Shown here: piece by piece, positions 1-8,270 of the stretch | Position numbering within the stretch: the first letter of the stretch is position 1 | Layout of the letters: every line of letters starts with the position of its first letter | Source: Nonomuraea soli | Lineage (GTDB): Bacteria; Actinomycetota; Actinomycetes; Streptosporangiales; Streptosporangiaceae | Assembly (NCBI RefSeq): GCF_013761175.1 | Contig: NZ_JACDUR010000008.1 | Span: 1-64,000, forward strand | Length of the DNA: 64,000 nucleotides | Direction of reading: 5' to 3' | Program-made: the position numbers and the translations under genes | Notes under the pieces: model-generated | The model's input: only the letters and a program-made list of their open reading frames with translations | What the model was told of the DNA's origin: nothing | Databases searched by the model: none

Positions 1-63
1 TAAGCTTCTCTGCGCCGATGGTACTGCACTCGCCAGGGTGTGGGAGAGTAGGTCGCCGCCGCA
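1..63 (+). rRNA. rrf: 5S ribosomal RNA, 3' end (partial)
   Basis: The first bases read like the 3' half of an actinobacterial 5S rRNA: a GCGCCGATGGTACTGC block, then a GGGTGTGGGAGAGTAGG block and a GCCGCCG end. The 5' half lies outside the window, so the end of an rRNA operon is at the left edge. A strong terminator hairpin follows directly. The exact 3' end is estimated to within a few bases. Confidence 0.93.
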
Positions 64-75
64 CAAATATTGATC

Positions 76-114
76 AGAAAGGCCCGCCCGGGGTGACTCG
101 GTGCGGGCCTTTCT
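76..114 (+). terminator. Intrinsic terminator of the rRNA operon
   Basis: Twelve bases, AGAAAGGCCCGC (76-87), are perfectly complementary to GCGGGCCTTTCT (103-114), with a 15-base loop. The T-rich end of the stem lies just behind the 5S gene, as expected for the end of an rRNA transcript. Confidence 0.9.
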
Positions 115-184
115 GCGTTTGCAGGAACACAGGAGACCCACCCGTGCACCGGGCCTCCTGGCGTTTACGTGGTCCCATCGACCC

Positions 185-922
185 TCAGAGGGGCCGTGCG
201 ACGAAGACGCCCCATCCGAGGTGGTCCCGCTGCCACTCGAGATAGGGCCGGCGAGAGTTCGCCAGGAACTCCTTGACCTCCTCGATCTCCTCGTCGTCCG
301 GGTTGTCGCGGATCCAGTCGCTGAGGGTCATCCACTGGCTGGCCACGTACCGATCCCAGCTGTCCTGGTCGGCCAGCACCATCTCGACGAGTTCGAGCCC
401 GGCCGCCTCGAACCGTTCGGCGGTTCCCGCCAGCGAGGTGAACTCCGAGAACTCCTCGCCCTTGCCCTTCGGCGGAGGGCTGATCCAGTACGGCTCGCCG
501 ACGAGCACCAGGCCGGACTGCTTGAGCGGCTTGCGGATCAACTCCAAAGTCCCGGCGAGCCCACCGCCGATCCATGTCGCACCGATGCACGAGACGATGT
601 CGAAGGAGTCCTCCTCCGCCTCGTAAGCGCCCGCGTCGCCGTACACGAAACTGACCTGGTCCTCGACACCCAGCTCCACCGCCCGCTTCCCGGCCGCCTC
701 CAGGAAGACGCGGCTGATGTCGACGCCGACGCCCTGCAGGCCGTACTGAAGGGACCACGTGCTGAGCAGCTCACCCTTGCCGCATGCCAGGTCGAGCTGG
801 CGGGTGCCGGGGGCTATGCGGCAGATCTCGCCGAGCAGGCGGAGTTTGTCCTCGGTGAACGGGTTGAGGATGCGGTGGCCGGCTTCGGCGATCTCATGGA
901 AGCGGAGTGACATGGTAGCCAT
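185..922 (-). CDS. Class I SAM-dependent methyltransferase
   Basis: This 245-residue protein is predicted to be a cytosolic methyltransferase. The SAM-binding glycine motif is LDLACGKGELL at residues 43-53, followed by the acidic ribose-binding motif GVGVDIS near residue 68 and a YGDAGAY segment near 95. The substrate cannot be told; small-molecule methylation is the family default. Its first 29 bases overlap the end of the upstream HxlR-type regulator gene on the same strand, so the two are probably cotranscribed and translationally coupled. A second in-frame ATG at 913 is an alternative start. The close link to a regulator suggests an inducible small-molecule or drug response, which is inference. 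Confidence 0.85.
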   Translation of the reverse strand: MATMSLRFHEIAEAGHRILNPFTEDKLRLLGEICRIAPGTRQLDLACGKGELLSTWSLQYGLQGVGVDISRVFLEAAGKRAVELGVEDQVSFVYGDAGAYEAEEDSFDIVSCIGATWIGGGLAGTLELIRKPLKQSGLVLVGEPYWISPPPKGKGEEFSEFTSLAGTAERFEAAGLELVEMVLADQDSWDRYVASQWMTLSDWIRDNPDDEEIEEVKEFLANSRRPYLEWQRDHLGWGVFVARPL

Positions 923-1604
923 CGTGGCCCAAAGCGTCTGATTCGGGCGAATCCATTTCCGGACGCTCGACCGGCGCGAACTTGCTCAGCAGGAACCAGC
1001 GGGGCTCGAAGGAGCCGCTGACGCGCAGCTGGTCGCGTCGTCTGGCCTCCGCCCAGCTGACGTCGCCGCGCCAGACCGCGGTCATGATGGGCAGCGGCAC
1101 CTCCAGCCGGGCGGCGACCTCGTAGCCGGGGTCGAAGTCGCACGTGTCCGCGCCGTCGCGGGTGAGCACCAGCCACCATTCGCGGCCCGCTCCCGGCAGG
1201 TCGCCGAAGACGACCTGGACCACCGTACGGCCGGTGGGCAGGGCGGTCAGGTCGACGCTGCGCCGGATGTCCCACATGAGCAGGTGAGGGTCGAGGTCGG
1301 GGTCGCCCAGATCGGGCATCCATCGTGTGCCCCAGGTGCCGAGCAGTTCGACGAGGGGCTGCAGCTCCTTGCCCGCGGGGGTGAGCAGGTAGCGACCGTC
1401 GGGGGTCTTGACCGCTATGCCGTACCTGACCAGATCTCTCAGGCGGCGGCTGAGCAGCGTCGGGGACATCTTGGGCACGCCCCGGCGGATCTCGTTGAAT
1501 TGCTGGCTGCCGCACATCAGCTCGCGCAGGATCAGCAGCGTCCAGCGCTGATCGAGCAACTCGGCCGCCTTGGCGATGGGGCAGAACTGTCCGTAGCCCT
1601 TCAT
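894..1604 (-). CDS. HxlR-type winged-helix regulator with C-terminal SCP2-like domain
   Basis: Residues 1-95 of this 236-residue protein match the HxlR family: a CPIAKAAELL start with its conserved cysteine, a WTLLILREL helix, then a recognition region around MSPTLLSRRLRDL. HxlR proteins bind DNA as dimers and often sense drugs, quinones or redox state. Residues from about 110 resemble an SCP2 sterol-carrier fold, a possible ligand-binding half. The ATG at 1604 was chosen because family members start at this MKGYGQFCP-like segment; a longer frame upstream has no family character. The ribosome site (GGAG) is very close to the ATG. It overlaps the methyltransferase behind it and is divergent from the methyltransferase at 1681, so it may control both. 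Confidence 0.87.
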   Translation of the reverse strand: MKGYGQFCPIAKAAELLDQRWTLLILRELMCGSQQFNEIRRGVPKMSPTLLSRRLRDLVRYGIAVKTPDGRYLLTPAGKELQPLVELLGTWGTRWMPDLGDPDLDPHLLMWDIRRSVDLTALPTGRTVVQVVFGDLPGAGREWWLVLTRDGADTCDFDPGYEVAARLEVPLPIMTAVWRGDVSWAEARRRDQLRVSGSFEPRWFLLSKFAPVERPEMDSPESDALGHDGYHVTPLP

Positions 1605-1680
1605 GCTCCATTTTGTGTACCAGTCGCGCTCCAGTTCCAGCACTATGCCGATATATCCCTGGACAGGGACCGTGGACTTC

Positions 1681-2649
1681 ATGACAGCAGAGATTCTTCT
1701 CAACCACGTAGCCGGATACGTCGGACACCGGACGGTCTCCATGGGGCTGCGCACCGGCCTCATCGCCACCCTGGCCGAGGCGCCCGCCACCGCCGACAAA
1801 CTGGCCGAGCAGCTCGGCTTCGACCCCTTCTACGTCGCCACCTGGTGCAGGGGCGCCTTCGCCGCCGGGGTCGTCACCCGTGAGGGCGACACCTACGCTC
1901 TCGACCCGCTCACCGCCGAGCTCCTGCTCGACCTCGACAGCCCCCGCTACGTCGGCGGCCTGTTCCCGCAGATGGAGCAGTACGAGTTCCTCACCCGTTT
2001 CGAGGAGGTCCTGGGCAGCGGCGAGCGGCTCTGGTGGGACGCGTGCCGTCCGGAGTTCATCGCGGGCGTCGCCAACACCGGCACGCCGTTCTACAACCGG
2101 CTCGTCCCCGACGGGCTCAACCGCATCCCCGGCCTCGCCGAGCGGCTTGAGGCGGGATGCAGGATCCTGGAGACCGCATGCGGTGCGGGTCGCGGTCTCG
2201 TACGGCTCGCACGGGCCTTCCCCGCCTGCTCGCTCACCGGCGTCGACGGAGACGCGTACTCGATCTCGCAGATCCGTGACGTCGACGCCACCCTCGTCGT
2301 GTCGCCGCTCGAGGAGATGAGCTTCGCCGAGCCGTACACGCTCGTGCTCAACAACATCTCCATGCACGAGTGCCGTGACATCGACGAGGTCGCCAAGCGG
2401 GTGTTCGCCGCGCTGGAGCCGGGCGGATGGTTCGTCATCTCCGACTTCCCCTTCCCTTCGACCGACGAGGGACTCAAGAGCGTGCCGGGCCGCATCATGT
2501 CCGGCGTGCAGTATTTCGAGGCGCAGATCGACGACCAGCTGCTGCCTCGCGAGCGGTACGACGACCTTCTGGCCAGGCACGGGTTCGTGGAACTCGGGTG
2601 GTTCCAGCTGTCCCCCGTACATGCCGTCACCTACGGGCGACGCCCTTGA
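1681..2649 (+). CDS. SAM-dependent methyltransferase with N-terminal winged-helix domain
   Basis: This 322-residue protein has two parts. Residues 1-90 form a winged-helix-like region (AEAPATADKLAEQLG, then a predicted wing) as seen in dimerising O-methyltransferases. The catalytic part carries ILETACGAGRGLVRL near residues 161-175 and the acidic motif SLTGVDGD. A NNISMHE segment and a PGGWFVISDF strand complete the Rossmann core. The substrate is unknown. The ATG at 1681 has an AGGGA ribosome site 11 bases upstream; a GTG at 1672 is too close to it. Only 76 bases separate it from the divergent HxlR gene, so both promoters must share that gap. Confidence 0.82.
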   Translation: MTAEILLNHVAGYVGHRTVSMGLRTGLIATLAEAPATADKLAEQLGFDPFYVATWCRGAFAAGVVTREGDTYALDPLTAELLLDLDSPRYVGGLFPQMEQYEFLTRFEEVLGSGERLWWDACRPEFIAGVANTGTPFYNRLVPDGLNRIPGLAERLEAGCRILETACGAGRGLVRLARAFPACSLTGVDGDAYSISQIRDVDATLVVSPLEEMSFAEPYTLVLNNISMHECRDIDEVAKRVFAALEPGGWFVISDFPFPSTDEGLKSVPGRIMSGVQYFEAQIDDQLLPRERYDDLLARHGFVELGWFQLSPVHAVTYGRRP

Positions 2650-2689
2650 GTCACGTGGGCATCACAGCCTTGCTAGGCTGGTGAGACCG

Positions 2690-2711
2690 GGCCACCCCAC
2701 CACGGGTGGCC
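2690..2711 (+). terminator. GC-rich hairpin between methyltransferase and repeat-protein gene
   Basis: GGCCACCC at 2690-2697 pairs perfectly with GGGTGGCC at 2704-2711 around a 6-base loop. It lies 40 bases after the methyltransferase stop and 24 bases before the next start. There is no T-run. It could be a terminator or a structured leader of the following gene. Confidence 0.4.
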
Positions 2712-2735
2712 TTCGTCGCGTAAAGCGTCAGCCAC

Positions 2736-5564
2736 GTGAATGGACCAGAAGTGAACAGAGACAACGGATCGGACGACGACCGCCGGCGCGAAGACTCCCC
2801 TCGGTACGGGGAGCGGCGCTCCTATGGTGGTGACCGGGGACGGGACTCCAGCGGGGGCCGTCCGTTCCGTTCTGGCGACCGGCCGCGCGAGGAGCGCGGC
2901 GGGCGTCCAGAGGGCGGCTACCAGCGGCGGGACGACCGCGGCGGCTACCGCGGTTCCCGCGACGACCGCGGCCCGCGCCGCGAGGACGGCCCGCGTGAAG
3001 GTGGCCCCCGCGAGGGCGGCTACCGCGGGCGTGACGACCGCGGGCCTCGTGAAGGGTCTCGTGAGGGCGGCGGCGGCCGTCCGGGCGGTTACCGTGACAA
3101 CCCCGGCTACCGTGATGACCGCGGCCCCCGTCGTGAAGGCGGCGGCTACCGTGACCGCGACGATCGTGGTCCGCGTCGTGAGGGTGGCGGCTTCCGTGAC
3201 AACCCCGGCTATCGCGGGTCCCGCGATGACCGCGGACCGCGTCGCGAGGGTGGCTACCGCGACCGCGACGACCGCGCGCCGCGTGAGGGCGGTGCCCGTG
3301 AGGGCGGCTTCCGTGACAATCCCGGCTATCGTGGCGGCCCCCGTCGTGAGGGCGGGTTCCGTGACGATCGTGGCCCTCGTCGTGAGGGCGGCGGTTTCCG
3401 CGACGGCGCTGGTGATCGTGGTCCTCGTCGTGAGGGCGGCTACCGCGACAACCCCCGCTTCGGTGACGACCGTGGTCCGCGTCGTGAAGGTGGCGGTTTC
3501 CGTGACGATCGTGGTCCGCGTCGTGAGGGCGGCGGTTACCGCGACAACCCCGGTAACCGTGACGACCGTGGCCCTCGTCGTGAGGGCGGTTTCCGCGATG
3601 ACCGTGGCCCTCGTCGTGAAGGCGGCGGCTTCCGCGACAGCGCTGGTGACCGTGGTCCCCGTCGTGAGGGCGGGTTCCGTGACGATCGTGGCCCTCGTCG
3701 TGAGGGTGGCGGTTTCCGCGACAGTGCCGGTGATCGTGGTCCTCGTCGTGAGGGCGGCTACCGCGACAACCCCCGCTTCGGTGACGACCGTGGTCCGCGT
3801 CGTGAAGGTGGCGGTTTCCGTGACGATCGTGGTCCGCGCCGTGAGGGCGGCGGTTACCGCGACAACCCCGGCAACCGTGACGACCGCGGCCCCCGTCGCG
3901 AGGGCGGCTTCCGTGACGATCGCGGTCCGCGTCGCGAGGGCGGCGGCTACCGCGACAGCGCCGGTGACCGTGGTCCCCGTCGTGAGGGCGGTTTCCGCGA
4001 CGATCGTGGCCCCCGTCGCGAGGGCGGTTTCCGCGATGACCGTGGTCCGCGTCGTGAAGGCGGCGGCTTCCGCGATGACCGTGGTCCCCGCCGCGAAGGT
4101 GGCGGTTACGGTGGCGACCGTCGCCCCTTCACCCGCGACCGTGACGGCGGCCAGCCCGGAGCCCGCGCCCGCTTCGGCAGGCCCGACCGTGAGGACGCGC
4201 CCCAGCGCGAGCGCCTCCCCGAGGTCGCACCCGACATCACCACCGAAGACCTCGACCGCGACGTGCGCGACGAGCTCCGTTCCCTGCCCGGTGACCTGGC
4301 CGACCTCGTCGGCCGCCACCTGGTCGCCGCCGAGCGCGCACTCGCGGACGACGACCCGGAGAAGGCTCACGAGCACGTCAAGGTCGCCCGCAGGTTCGCC
4401 GCCAGACTCGGCGTGGTCCGCGAGGCGGCGGGAATCGTCGCCTACCGCGCCGGCCACTACGCAGAGGCGCTCAGCGATCTTCGCGCGGCTCGACGCCTGA
4501 CCGGCTCCGACGCGTACCTGCCCGTGATGGCCGACTGCGAGCGCGGTCTCGGCCGTCCCGAGCGTGCGCTCGACCTGGTCAAGTCCCGCGAGGCCGAGCG
4601 CCTCGACCGTGCGGGCCACATCGAACTGGCCATCGTCGAGTCCGGCGCCCGCCGCGACCTCGGCCAGCACGACGCGGCGGTCATCACCCTGCAGCGCCTC
4701 CCCGAACTGCGCGACCCCCAGCCGCGTCCCTGGTCGGCCCGCCTGGCCTACGCCTACGCGGACGCCCTCGCCGAGGCCGGCCACCAGCAGGCGGCCGTCG
4801 ACTGGTTCGCCCGCGCGGCGGCCTTCGACGAAGACGGCGAGACCGACGCCGCCGACCGCCACGCCGAGCTGACGGGCGCGTTCATCGAGGACATCGAAGA
4901 GGACTTCGACGAGGACCTGGATGAGGACGCCGACGTCGACCTCGGCGACGTGCTCGCGTCCGACGCGACGGAGGACGACGAGGACGAAGACGACGACGAG
5001 GAGCGAGACGTCGAGGAGATCGACGACCGGTACGACGACCAGGACGACCAGGGCGAGGACCAGGACGACCGGTATGACGACGACCGGGACGACGACCGCG
5101 ACGAAGACGACCAGGACGAAGACGAGCGAGACGTCGAGGACGCCCTAGACGGCGACGACGACCGCGAAACCGGCGAACTGGACGAGGACCTCGACGACGA
5201 GTACGACGCATACGACGACTCGGACGAGGACGACTCGGACGACGACGAGCGAGACGAGGACTTCGACGACTCCGACGAGGACGACGACGCCGCTGACGAG
5301 GACGAGGACGAGGACAAGTCGGACGAAGCGTCCGTTGAGGCCGACGCCCCCGTCGACGACGACCGAGACATCTCCGTCGACGCGGAGCAGTCCAAGGTCA
5401 AGCCCTCGAAGGCCCTCGACGGCGACATCGACGCCGAAGCCGACGAGCAGCGCAAGCGCGGCGTGACCCCCGCCTTCATCGAGCCCGTCTACGGCGACGT
5501 CCTCGACCAGCCCGCCGAGGACAAGGACAAGCAGCAGGACGAGGACAAGGGCGACCAGCACTGA
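2736..5564 (+). CDS. Arg/Gly-repeat, TPR-like and acidic-tail protein
   Basis: This 942-residue protein has three very different parts. Residues 1-480 are low complexity and basic-plus-acidic, built from 21 copies of GPRREGG separated by FRDD, YRDNP or SAGD spacers. This resembles eukaryotic RGG RNA-binding regions. Residues 490-715 are helical and TPR-like (LRSLPGDLADLVGRHLVAAE, then repeated Ala-rich helix pairs), close to a family usually found near TlyA in actinobacteria. Residues 715-942 are an extremely acidic Asp/Glu tail. The start used is GTG at 2736; a second GTG lies at 2751, and neither has a clear ribosome site. No enzyme motif is visible. A role as an RNA- or protein-binding scaffold is inference. 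A long terminator follows. Confidence 0.85.
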   Translation: MNGPEVNRDNGSDDDRRREDSPRYGERRSYGGDRGRDSSGGRPFRSGDRPREERGGRPEGGYQRRDDRGGYRGSRDDRGPRREDGPREGGPREGGYRGRDDRGPREGSREGGGGRPGGYRDNPGYRDDRGPRREGGGYRDRDDRGPRREGGGFRDNPGYRGSRDDRGPRREGGYRDRDDRAPREGGAREGGFRDNPGYRGGPRREGGFRDDRGPRREGGGFRDGAGDRGPRREGGYRDNPRFGDDRGPRREGGGFRDDRGPRREGGGYRDNPGNRDDRGPRREGGFRDDRGPRREGGGFRDSAGDRGPRREGGFRDDRGPRREGGGFRDSAGDRGPRREGGYRDNPRFGDDRGPRREGGGFRDDRGPRREGGGYRDNPGNRDDRGPRREGGFRDDRGPRREGGGYRDSAGDRGPRREGGFRDDRGPRREGGFRDDRGPRREGGGFRDDRGPRREGGGYGGDRRPFTRDRDGGQPGARARFGRPDREDAPQRERLPEVAPDITTEDLDRDVRDELRSLPGDLADLVGRHLVAAERALADDDPEKAHEHVKVARRFAARLGVVREAAGIVAYRAGHYAEALSDLRAARRLTGSDAYLPVMADCERGLGRPERALDLVKSREAERLDRAGHIELAIVESGARRDLGQHDAAVITLQRLPELRDPQPRPWSARLAYAYADALAEAGHQQAAVDWFARAAAFDEDGETDAADRHAELTGAFIEDIEEDFDEDLDEDADVDLGDVLASDATEDDEDEDDDEERDVEEIDDRYDDQDDQGEDQDDRYDDDRDDDRDEDDQDEDERDVEDALDGDDDRETGELDEDLDDEYDAYDDSDEDDSDDDERDEDFDDSDEDDDAADEDEDEDKSDEASVEADAPVDDDRDISVDAEQSKVKPSKALDGDIDAEADEQRKRGVTPAFIEPVYGDVLDQPAEDKDKQQDEDKGDQH
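3411..3960 (+). repeat. 318-base tandem duplication inside the GPRREGG repeat region
   Basis: The block starting GGTGATCGTGGTCC at 3411 recurs at 3729, an offset of 318 bases (106 codons). The first 110 or so bases are identical and later bases differ mostly at third positions. The duplicated block includes the rare spacers NPRFGDD and NPGNRDD, which makes the higher-order unit easy to see above the 12-17-residue basic unit. Confidence 0.85.
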
Positions 5565-5570
5565 CCTCAG

Positions 5571-5614
5571 GCCCGCTCCGCCGTACAAGAGCGATCTCGT
5601 ACGGCGGAGCGGGC
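5571..5614 (+). terminator. Strong bidirectional terminator
   Basis: A perfect 16-bp stem (GCCCGCTCCGCCGTAC at 5571-5586 with its complement at 5599-5614) surrounds a 12-base loop. It stands seven bases behind the stop of the repeat protein and between two convergent genes, so it can end transcripts from both sides. There is no T-run, which is common in actinomycetes. Confidence 0.8.
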
Positions 5615-5687
5615 ACGTCACTAGCCCCCAACTCCCGCCAGCTACGGCGGAGCGGGCACAGTCACGAGCCCCCAGCTCCCGTCACCT
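5601..5687. repeat. Two-copy 43-44-base tandem repeat at a convergent junction
   Basis: ACGGCGGAGCGGGCAC at 5601 begins a unit of 43 bases that is repeated, with a few changes, from 5644. Both copies continue through an AGCCCCCA-CTCCCG segment. The first copy supplies the right arm of the terminator and the second ends at the stop codon of the convergent hydrolase gene. Confidence 0.75.
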
Positions 5688-6612
5688 ACGGTGAGACCTT
5701 GCCCAGCCAGTGCATGATCCCCGCGACGTTCGACTCGGCCGGGCTGAGCAGTTCGAACCGCTCCGCGAGGTCGTCGGCCTTCAGTGCCGCGTAGCGCTCC
5801 CGGGTCCGATCACGAACCATCGCCACCGCGTGGTCGAGGTCCATGCCCTCCCCATGAGCCTGCCGGGTCAGATCAACCCAGACGTTGAGCTCCTCCGCCG
5901 ACCGCTCCAGCACATCCTGGACTTCGTCGACCGGCCCGTAATGGCTGAACAGCAACCGCTGGGGCTGCAGGGCGCGGAAGAGCGAGATCGAGTCCAGCGC
6001 GGTCTGCAGGTCGAAGTCCGGTGGCGGCGTCGCCGGCCGTACATCGCCGGTTTCCGGGATGAACACCCCGGCCGCGTCCCCGACGTAAAGGTCGCCGGTG
6101 GCCGAGTCCACCAATCCCACGTGATGCTTGGCATGTCCCGGCGAGTAGTGGCTCGTCAGCTTCCTCCCGTTGCCGAGGTCGACGGAGCCGGTGTCGCCGA
6201 GGGCGACGATGCGTTCGGCCTCGGTGGGGGACATCTCGCCGAAGAGCGTGTCGAGCCGGTCACCCCAGACCATCCGGGCGCTGGCCATCAGGCGTCCAGG
6301 ATCCACCAGATGCCTGGCGCCCTTCTCATGCACGACGACCTGGGCGTTCGGGAAGTATCCGGCGATGTCGCCGACCCCGCCCGCGTGGTCGAGGTGGATG
6401 TGCGTGACGACCACGGTGGCCAGGTCGCCGGGGCCGACCCCGAGGGAGGCGATGGCGTCGCGCACCGTCTGCGACGACGTCGCGGTCCCCGTCTCGACCA
6501 GGCATGGCCGATCGCTCATGATCAGATAGCCGGCGGTGATGCCCGAATAACCGGCCATCCTGGTGTCGATCTCGTATACGTCGCCGCCGAGGGCGGTGAT
6601 GGTGTCGTCCAC
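5686..6612 (-). CDS. Metallo-beta-lactamase-fold hydrolase
   Basis: This 308-residue soluble protein has the MBL metal-binding signature THIHLDH near residues 71-77. Further ligands are visible in the SPGHAKHH, YVGDAAGVF and FSHYGPV segments, so a two-metal hydrolase site is likely complete. The family includes lactonases, glyoxalase-II-like thioesterases and similar enzymes; the substrate is not evident. The GTG at 6612 was chosen because GGGAG lies exactly six bases before it, while the longer ATG starts at 6678 and 6675 add a segment without family character. It is convergent with the repeat protein and divergent from the SSB-like gene. Confidence 0.83.
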   Translation of the reverse strand: MDDTITALGGDVYEIDTRMAGYSGITAGYLIMSDRPCLVETGTATSSQTVRDAIASLGVGPGDLATVVVTHIHLDHAGGVGDIAGYFPNAQVVVHEKGARHLVDPGRLMASARMVWGDRLDTLFGEMSPTEAERIVALGDTGSVDLGNGRKLTSHYSPGHAKHHVGLVDSATGDLYVGDAAGVFIPETGDVRPATPPPDFDLQTALDSISLFRALQPQRLLFSHYGPVDEVQDVLERSAEELNVWVDLTRQAHGEGMDLDHAVAMVRDRTRERYAALKADDLAERFELLSPAESNVAGIMHWLGKVSP

Positions 6613-6721
6613 TGGCAACTCCCGACATGAACGGCTGTCCACAGAACGGCATTCGAGCCGCTCCGGCCTCCCCATCATCGTAAAGAGTGATCTCCGAATC
6701 CAACGCGACCGGGGAGGTCAC

Positions 6722-7123
6722 ATGGACCGCAACGAAGTGGTGCTGGTCGGACGTCTGTCAGCCGTGCCCGAGCAGAGATCGATGCCCAGCGGCGACACGC
6801 TCACCACCTGGAAGGTCATCGTCAAAAGGCGCCCAGGTCCTGGCCGCAGCCGCCGGCCCTGCGACATCGTCCCGTGCGTCACCTTCGACCCTGAGGTGGC
6901 CGACGCTCTCGCGGCCATCGAAGCCCGCACCATGATCGAGATGACCGGCTCGCTGCGCTCACGCATCTTCGGGCCCAACGGAGCCAAGGTCTGGCGCTAC
7001 GAGGTCGAGGCCAAGACCGTGGCCCCCGTGGAGCCGTCCCTGTCAGAGCCATCCCCTGAGCCAACGGAGCCGGCGGAACCCTCCGCGCCGCGCAGCGTCT
7101 CCGACCTCGCCGGTGTGGCATGA
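6722..7123 (+). CDS. Single-stranded DNA-binding protein paralogue (OB-fold)
   Basis: The 133-residue product starts MDRNEVVLVGRL, the characteristic first strand of SSB proteins, and keeps the OB-fold pattern to about residue 105 (VTFDPEVADAL, MIEMTGSLRS, YEVEAKTV). Its tail is short, Pro/Glu-rich and ends SVSDLAGVA, so the acidic DDDIPF-type tip that recruits replication partners is missing. It is therefore probably a secondary SSB, such as those linked to sporulation or competence in actinomycetes, rather than the replicative one. GGGGAGG four bases before the ATG marks the start. A MaoC-like gene follows after 60 bases. Confidence 0.8.
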   Translation: MDRNEVVLVGRLSAVPEQRSMPSGDTLTTWKVIVKRRPGPGRSRRPCDIVPCVTFDPEVADALAAIEARTMIEMTGSLRSRIFGPNGAKVWRYEVEAKTVAPVEPSLSEPSPEPTEPAEPSAPRSVSDLAGVA

Positions 7124-7183
7124 CGACCATTGACCGCGGAAACGTCAGATCATGAGCTTGGGCCCCCTGACAACGGAGGACGC

Positions 7184-7699
7184 ATGACGGTGCACGAACC
7201 CGCCCTCGGCCGCTACTACGAGGATTTCCAGGTGGGAGATGTCTACCAGCATCCCCTCGGCCGCACGATCAGCGAAGCCGACAACACCTGGTTCACCCTG
7301 CTGACGATGAACACCAACCAGAACCACTTCAACGCGCACTTCGCGGAGAAGGCTCCGGTAGGCAAGATCATCGTCAACTCGGGTCTCACCGTAGCCATCG
7401 TCCTGGGGCTGTCCGTCATCGACGTGAGCCAGACCGCGCTGATGAACCTGGGCTGGGACAACATCCGGCTGACCCACCCGGTGTTCATCGGCGACACGTT
7501 GTACGCGGAGTCGCTGGTGACGGAGAAACGGGAGTCCCGGTCGCGGCCTTACGCGGGGATCGTCACGTGCCGGACCCGAGGGCTCAACCAGGACGGGGAC
7601 GAGCTCCTCTCGTGGACGCGCACCGTAATGGTCTACAAGCGGTCGGCGCCGCATGACAAGGGCTACTTCCCGGCGGCGAAAAACGGGCCAATGACTTAA
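7184..7699 (+). CDS. MaoC-like hot-dog dehydratase
   Basis: The protein has 171 residues, the usual size of a single hot-dog domain. It begins GRYYEDFQVGDVYQHPLGRT and keeps the MaoC/R-hydratase pattern (FTLLTMNTNQNHFNAHFAE, then GWDNIRLTHPVFIGDTL). Members hydrate enoyl-CoA or mesaconyl-type CoA esters. The substrate here is inferred only at class level. The ATG at 7184 is preceded by GGAGGA at the right distance; a TTG frame start at 7130 lacks this. No partner beta-oxidation genes are near. Confidence 0.83.
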   Translation: MTVHEPALGRYYEDFQVGDVYQHPLGRTISEADNTWFTLLTMNTNQNHFNAHFAEKAPVGKIIVNSGLTVAIVLGLSVIDVSQTALMNLGWDNIRLTHPVFIGDTLYAESLVTEKRESRSRPYAGIVTCRTRGLNQDGDELLSWTRTVMVYKRSAPHDKGYFPAAKNGPMT

Positions 7700-8257
7700 C
7701 CGCGCCCTGCCTGCGCGGCACCCGGCCGGGCAACTGCGTGCGGTGGCCGGCCCGGCCCCGGCACGCCATTGGACGGGTCGGCACCTGCATGCCATTGGCC
7801 GGCCCGGCCGCGGCATGCGCGAGGGTTGGCCGGGCTGGGTGTGCGCGGTGATCAGCTGAGCTGGGGTGTGCGAGGCGGCCCGTCCGGCCTCGGCGTGCGG
7901 TGGTCGGTCAGGGTGCGGCGTGCGCGGTGAACGGTCGGCTGAGGCATGGGTGGCGGCCCGTCCGGCCAACGGCTTGCGGGGCGGGCGGTGCGGCCAACGG
8001 CATGTGCAGCGGCCGGTACGGACTGATCGGGCGGTACGAGCAGGTCGCCCGGCAATCGGGCGAGGAGTCAGGTCGTACGCCCACGGGCAGGAGGCGGCGC
8101 TTCCTCTGCCCCTGAGACGTGATCAAGACCAGCAGCTGAGGCAAGACGGCCCTGGGGCGCGTCCGACGTCGGCGCCGCCTCAATCCGGGGCAGCAGCGCT
8201 GGGATCAGTAAGTCGGCAGCAGCGCTGGCGTCAGCCAATCCGTCAGCAATGCTGGCG
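7700..8257. other. Non-coding convergent spacer with degenerate repeats
   Basis: No credible gene is seen in these 558 bases on either strand. The region is GC-rich with short repeated words: GGCCGGCCCGGCC twice near 7745-7810, GCCATTGG twice, and GGCGGCCCGTCCGGCC near 7874 and again at 7952. A triplicate 26-27-base repeat lies at the right end. It looks like decayed or expanding repeat sequence between two convergent genes. Confidence 0.6.
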
Positions 8258-8270
8258 TCAGTCGATGTCG
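8191..8270. repeat. Three-copy 26-27-base tandem repeat
   Basis: CAGCAGCGCTGG-GTCAG-type units begin at 8191, 8217 and 8244. The third unit runs across the stop codon of the DUF1015 gene (8258-8260), so the repeat has grown into the coding end. Confidence 0.75.

Noticed and set aside
814..2622. A 602-codon frame on the minus strand across both methyltransferase genes and the HxlR gene
   Set aside because: It crosses three genes with clear motifs in other frames and shows only low-complexity translation.
2673..4862. A 729-codon open frame antisense to the RGG-TPR gene, with Thr/Ala/Val repeats
   Set aside because: It is the mirror image of the GPRREGG-coding repeats in GC-rich DNA, has no start context and no family character; the plus-strand protein explains the sequence.
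8191..8270. CRISPR-like or attachment-site repeats
   Set aside because: Three imperfect adjacent copies without spacers, integrase or cas genes.
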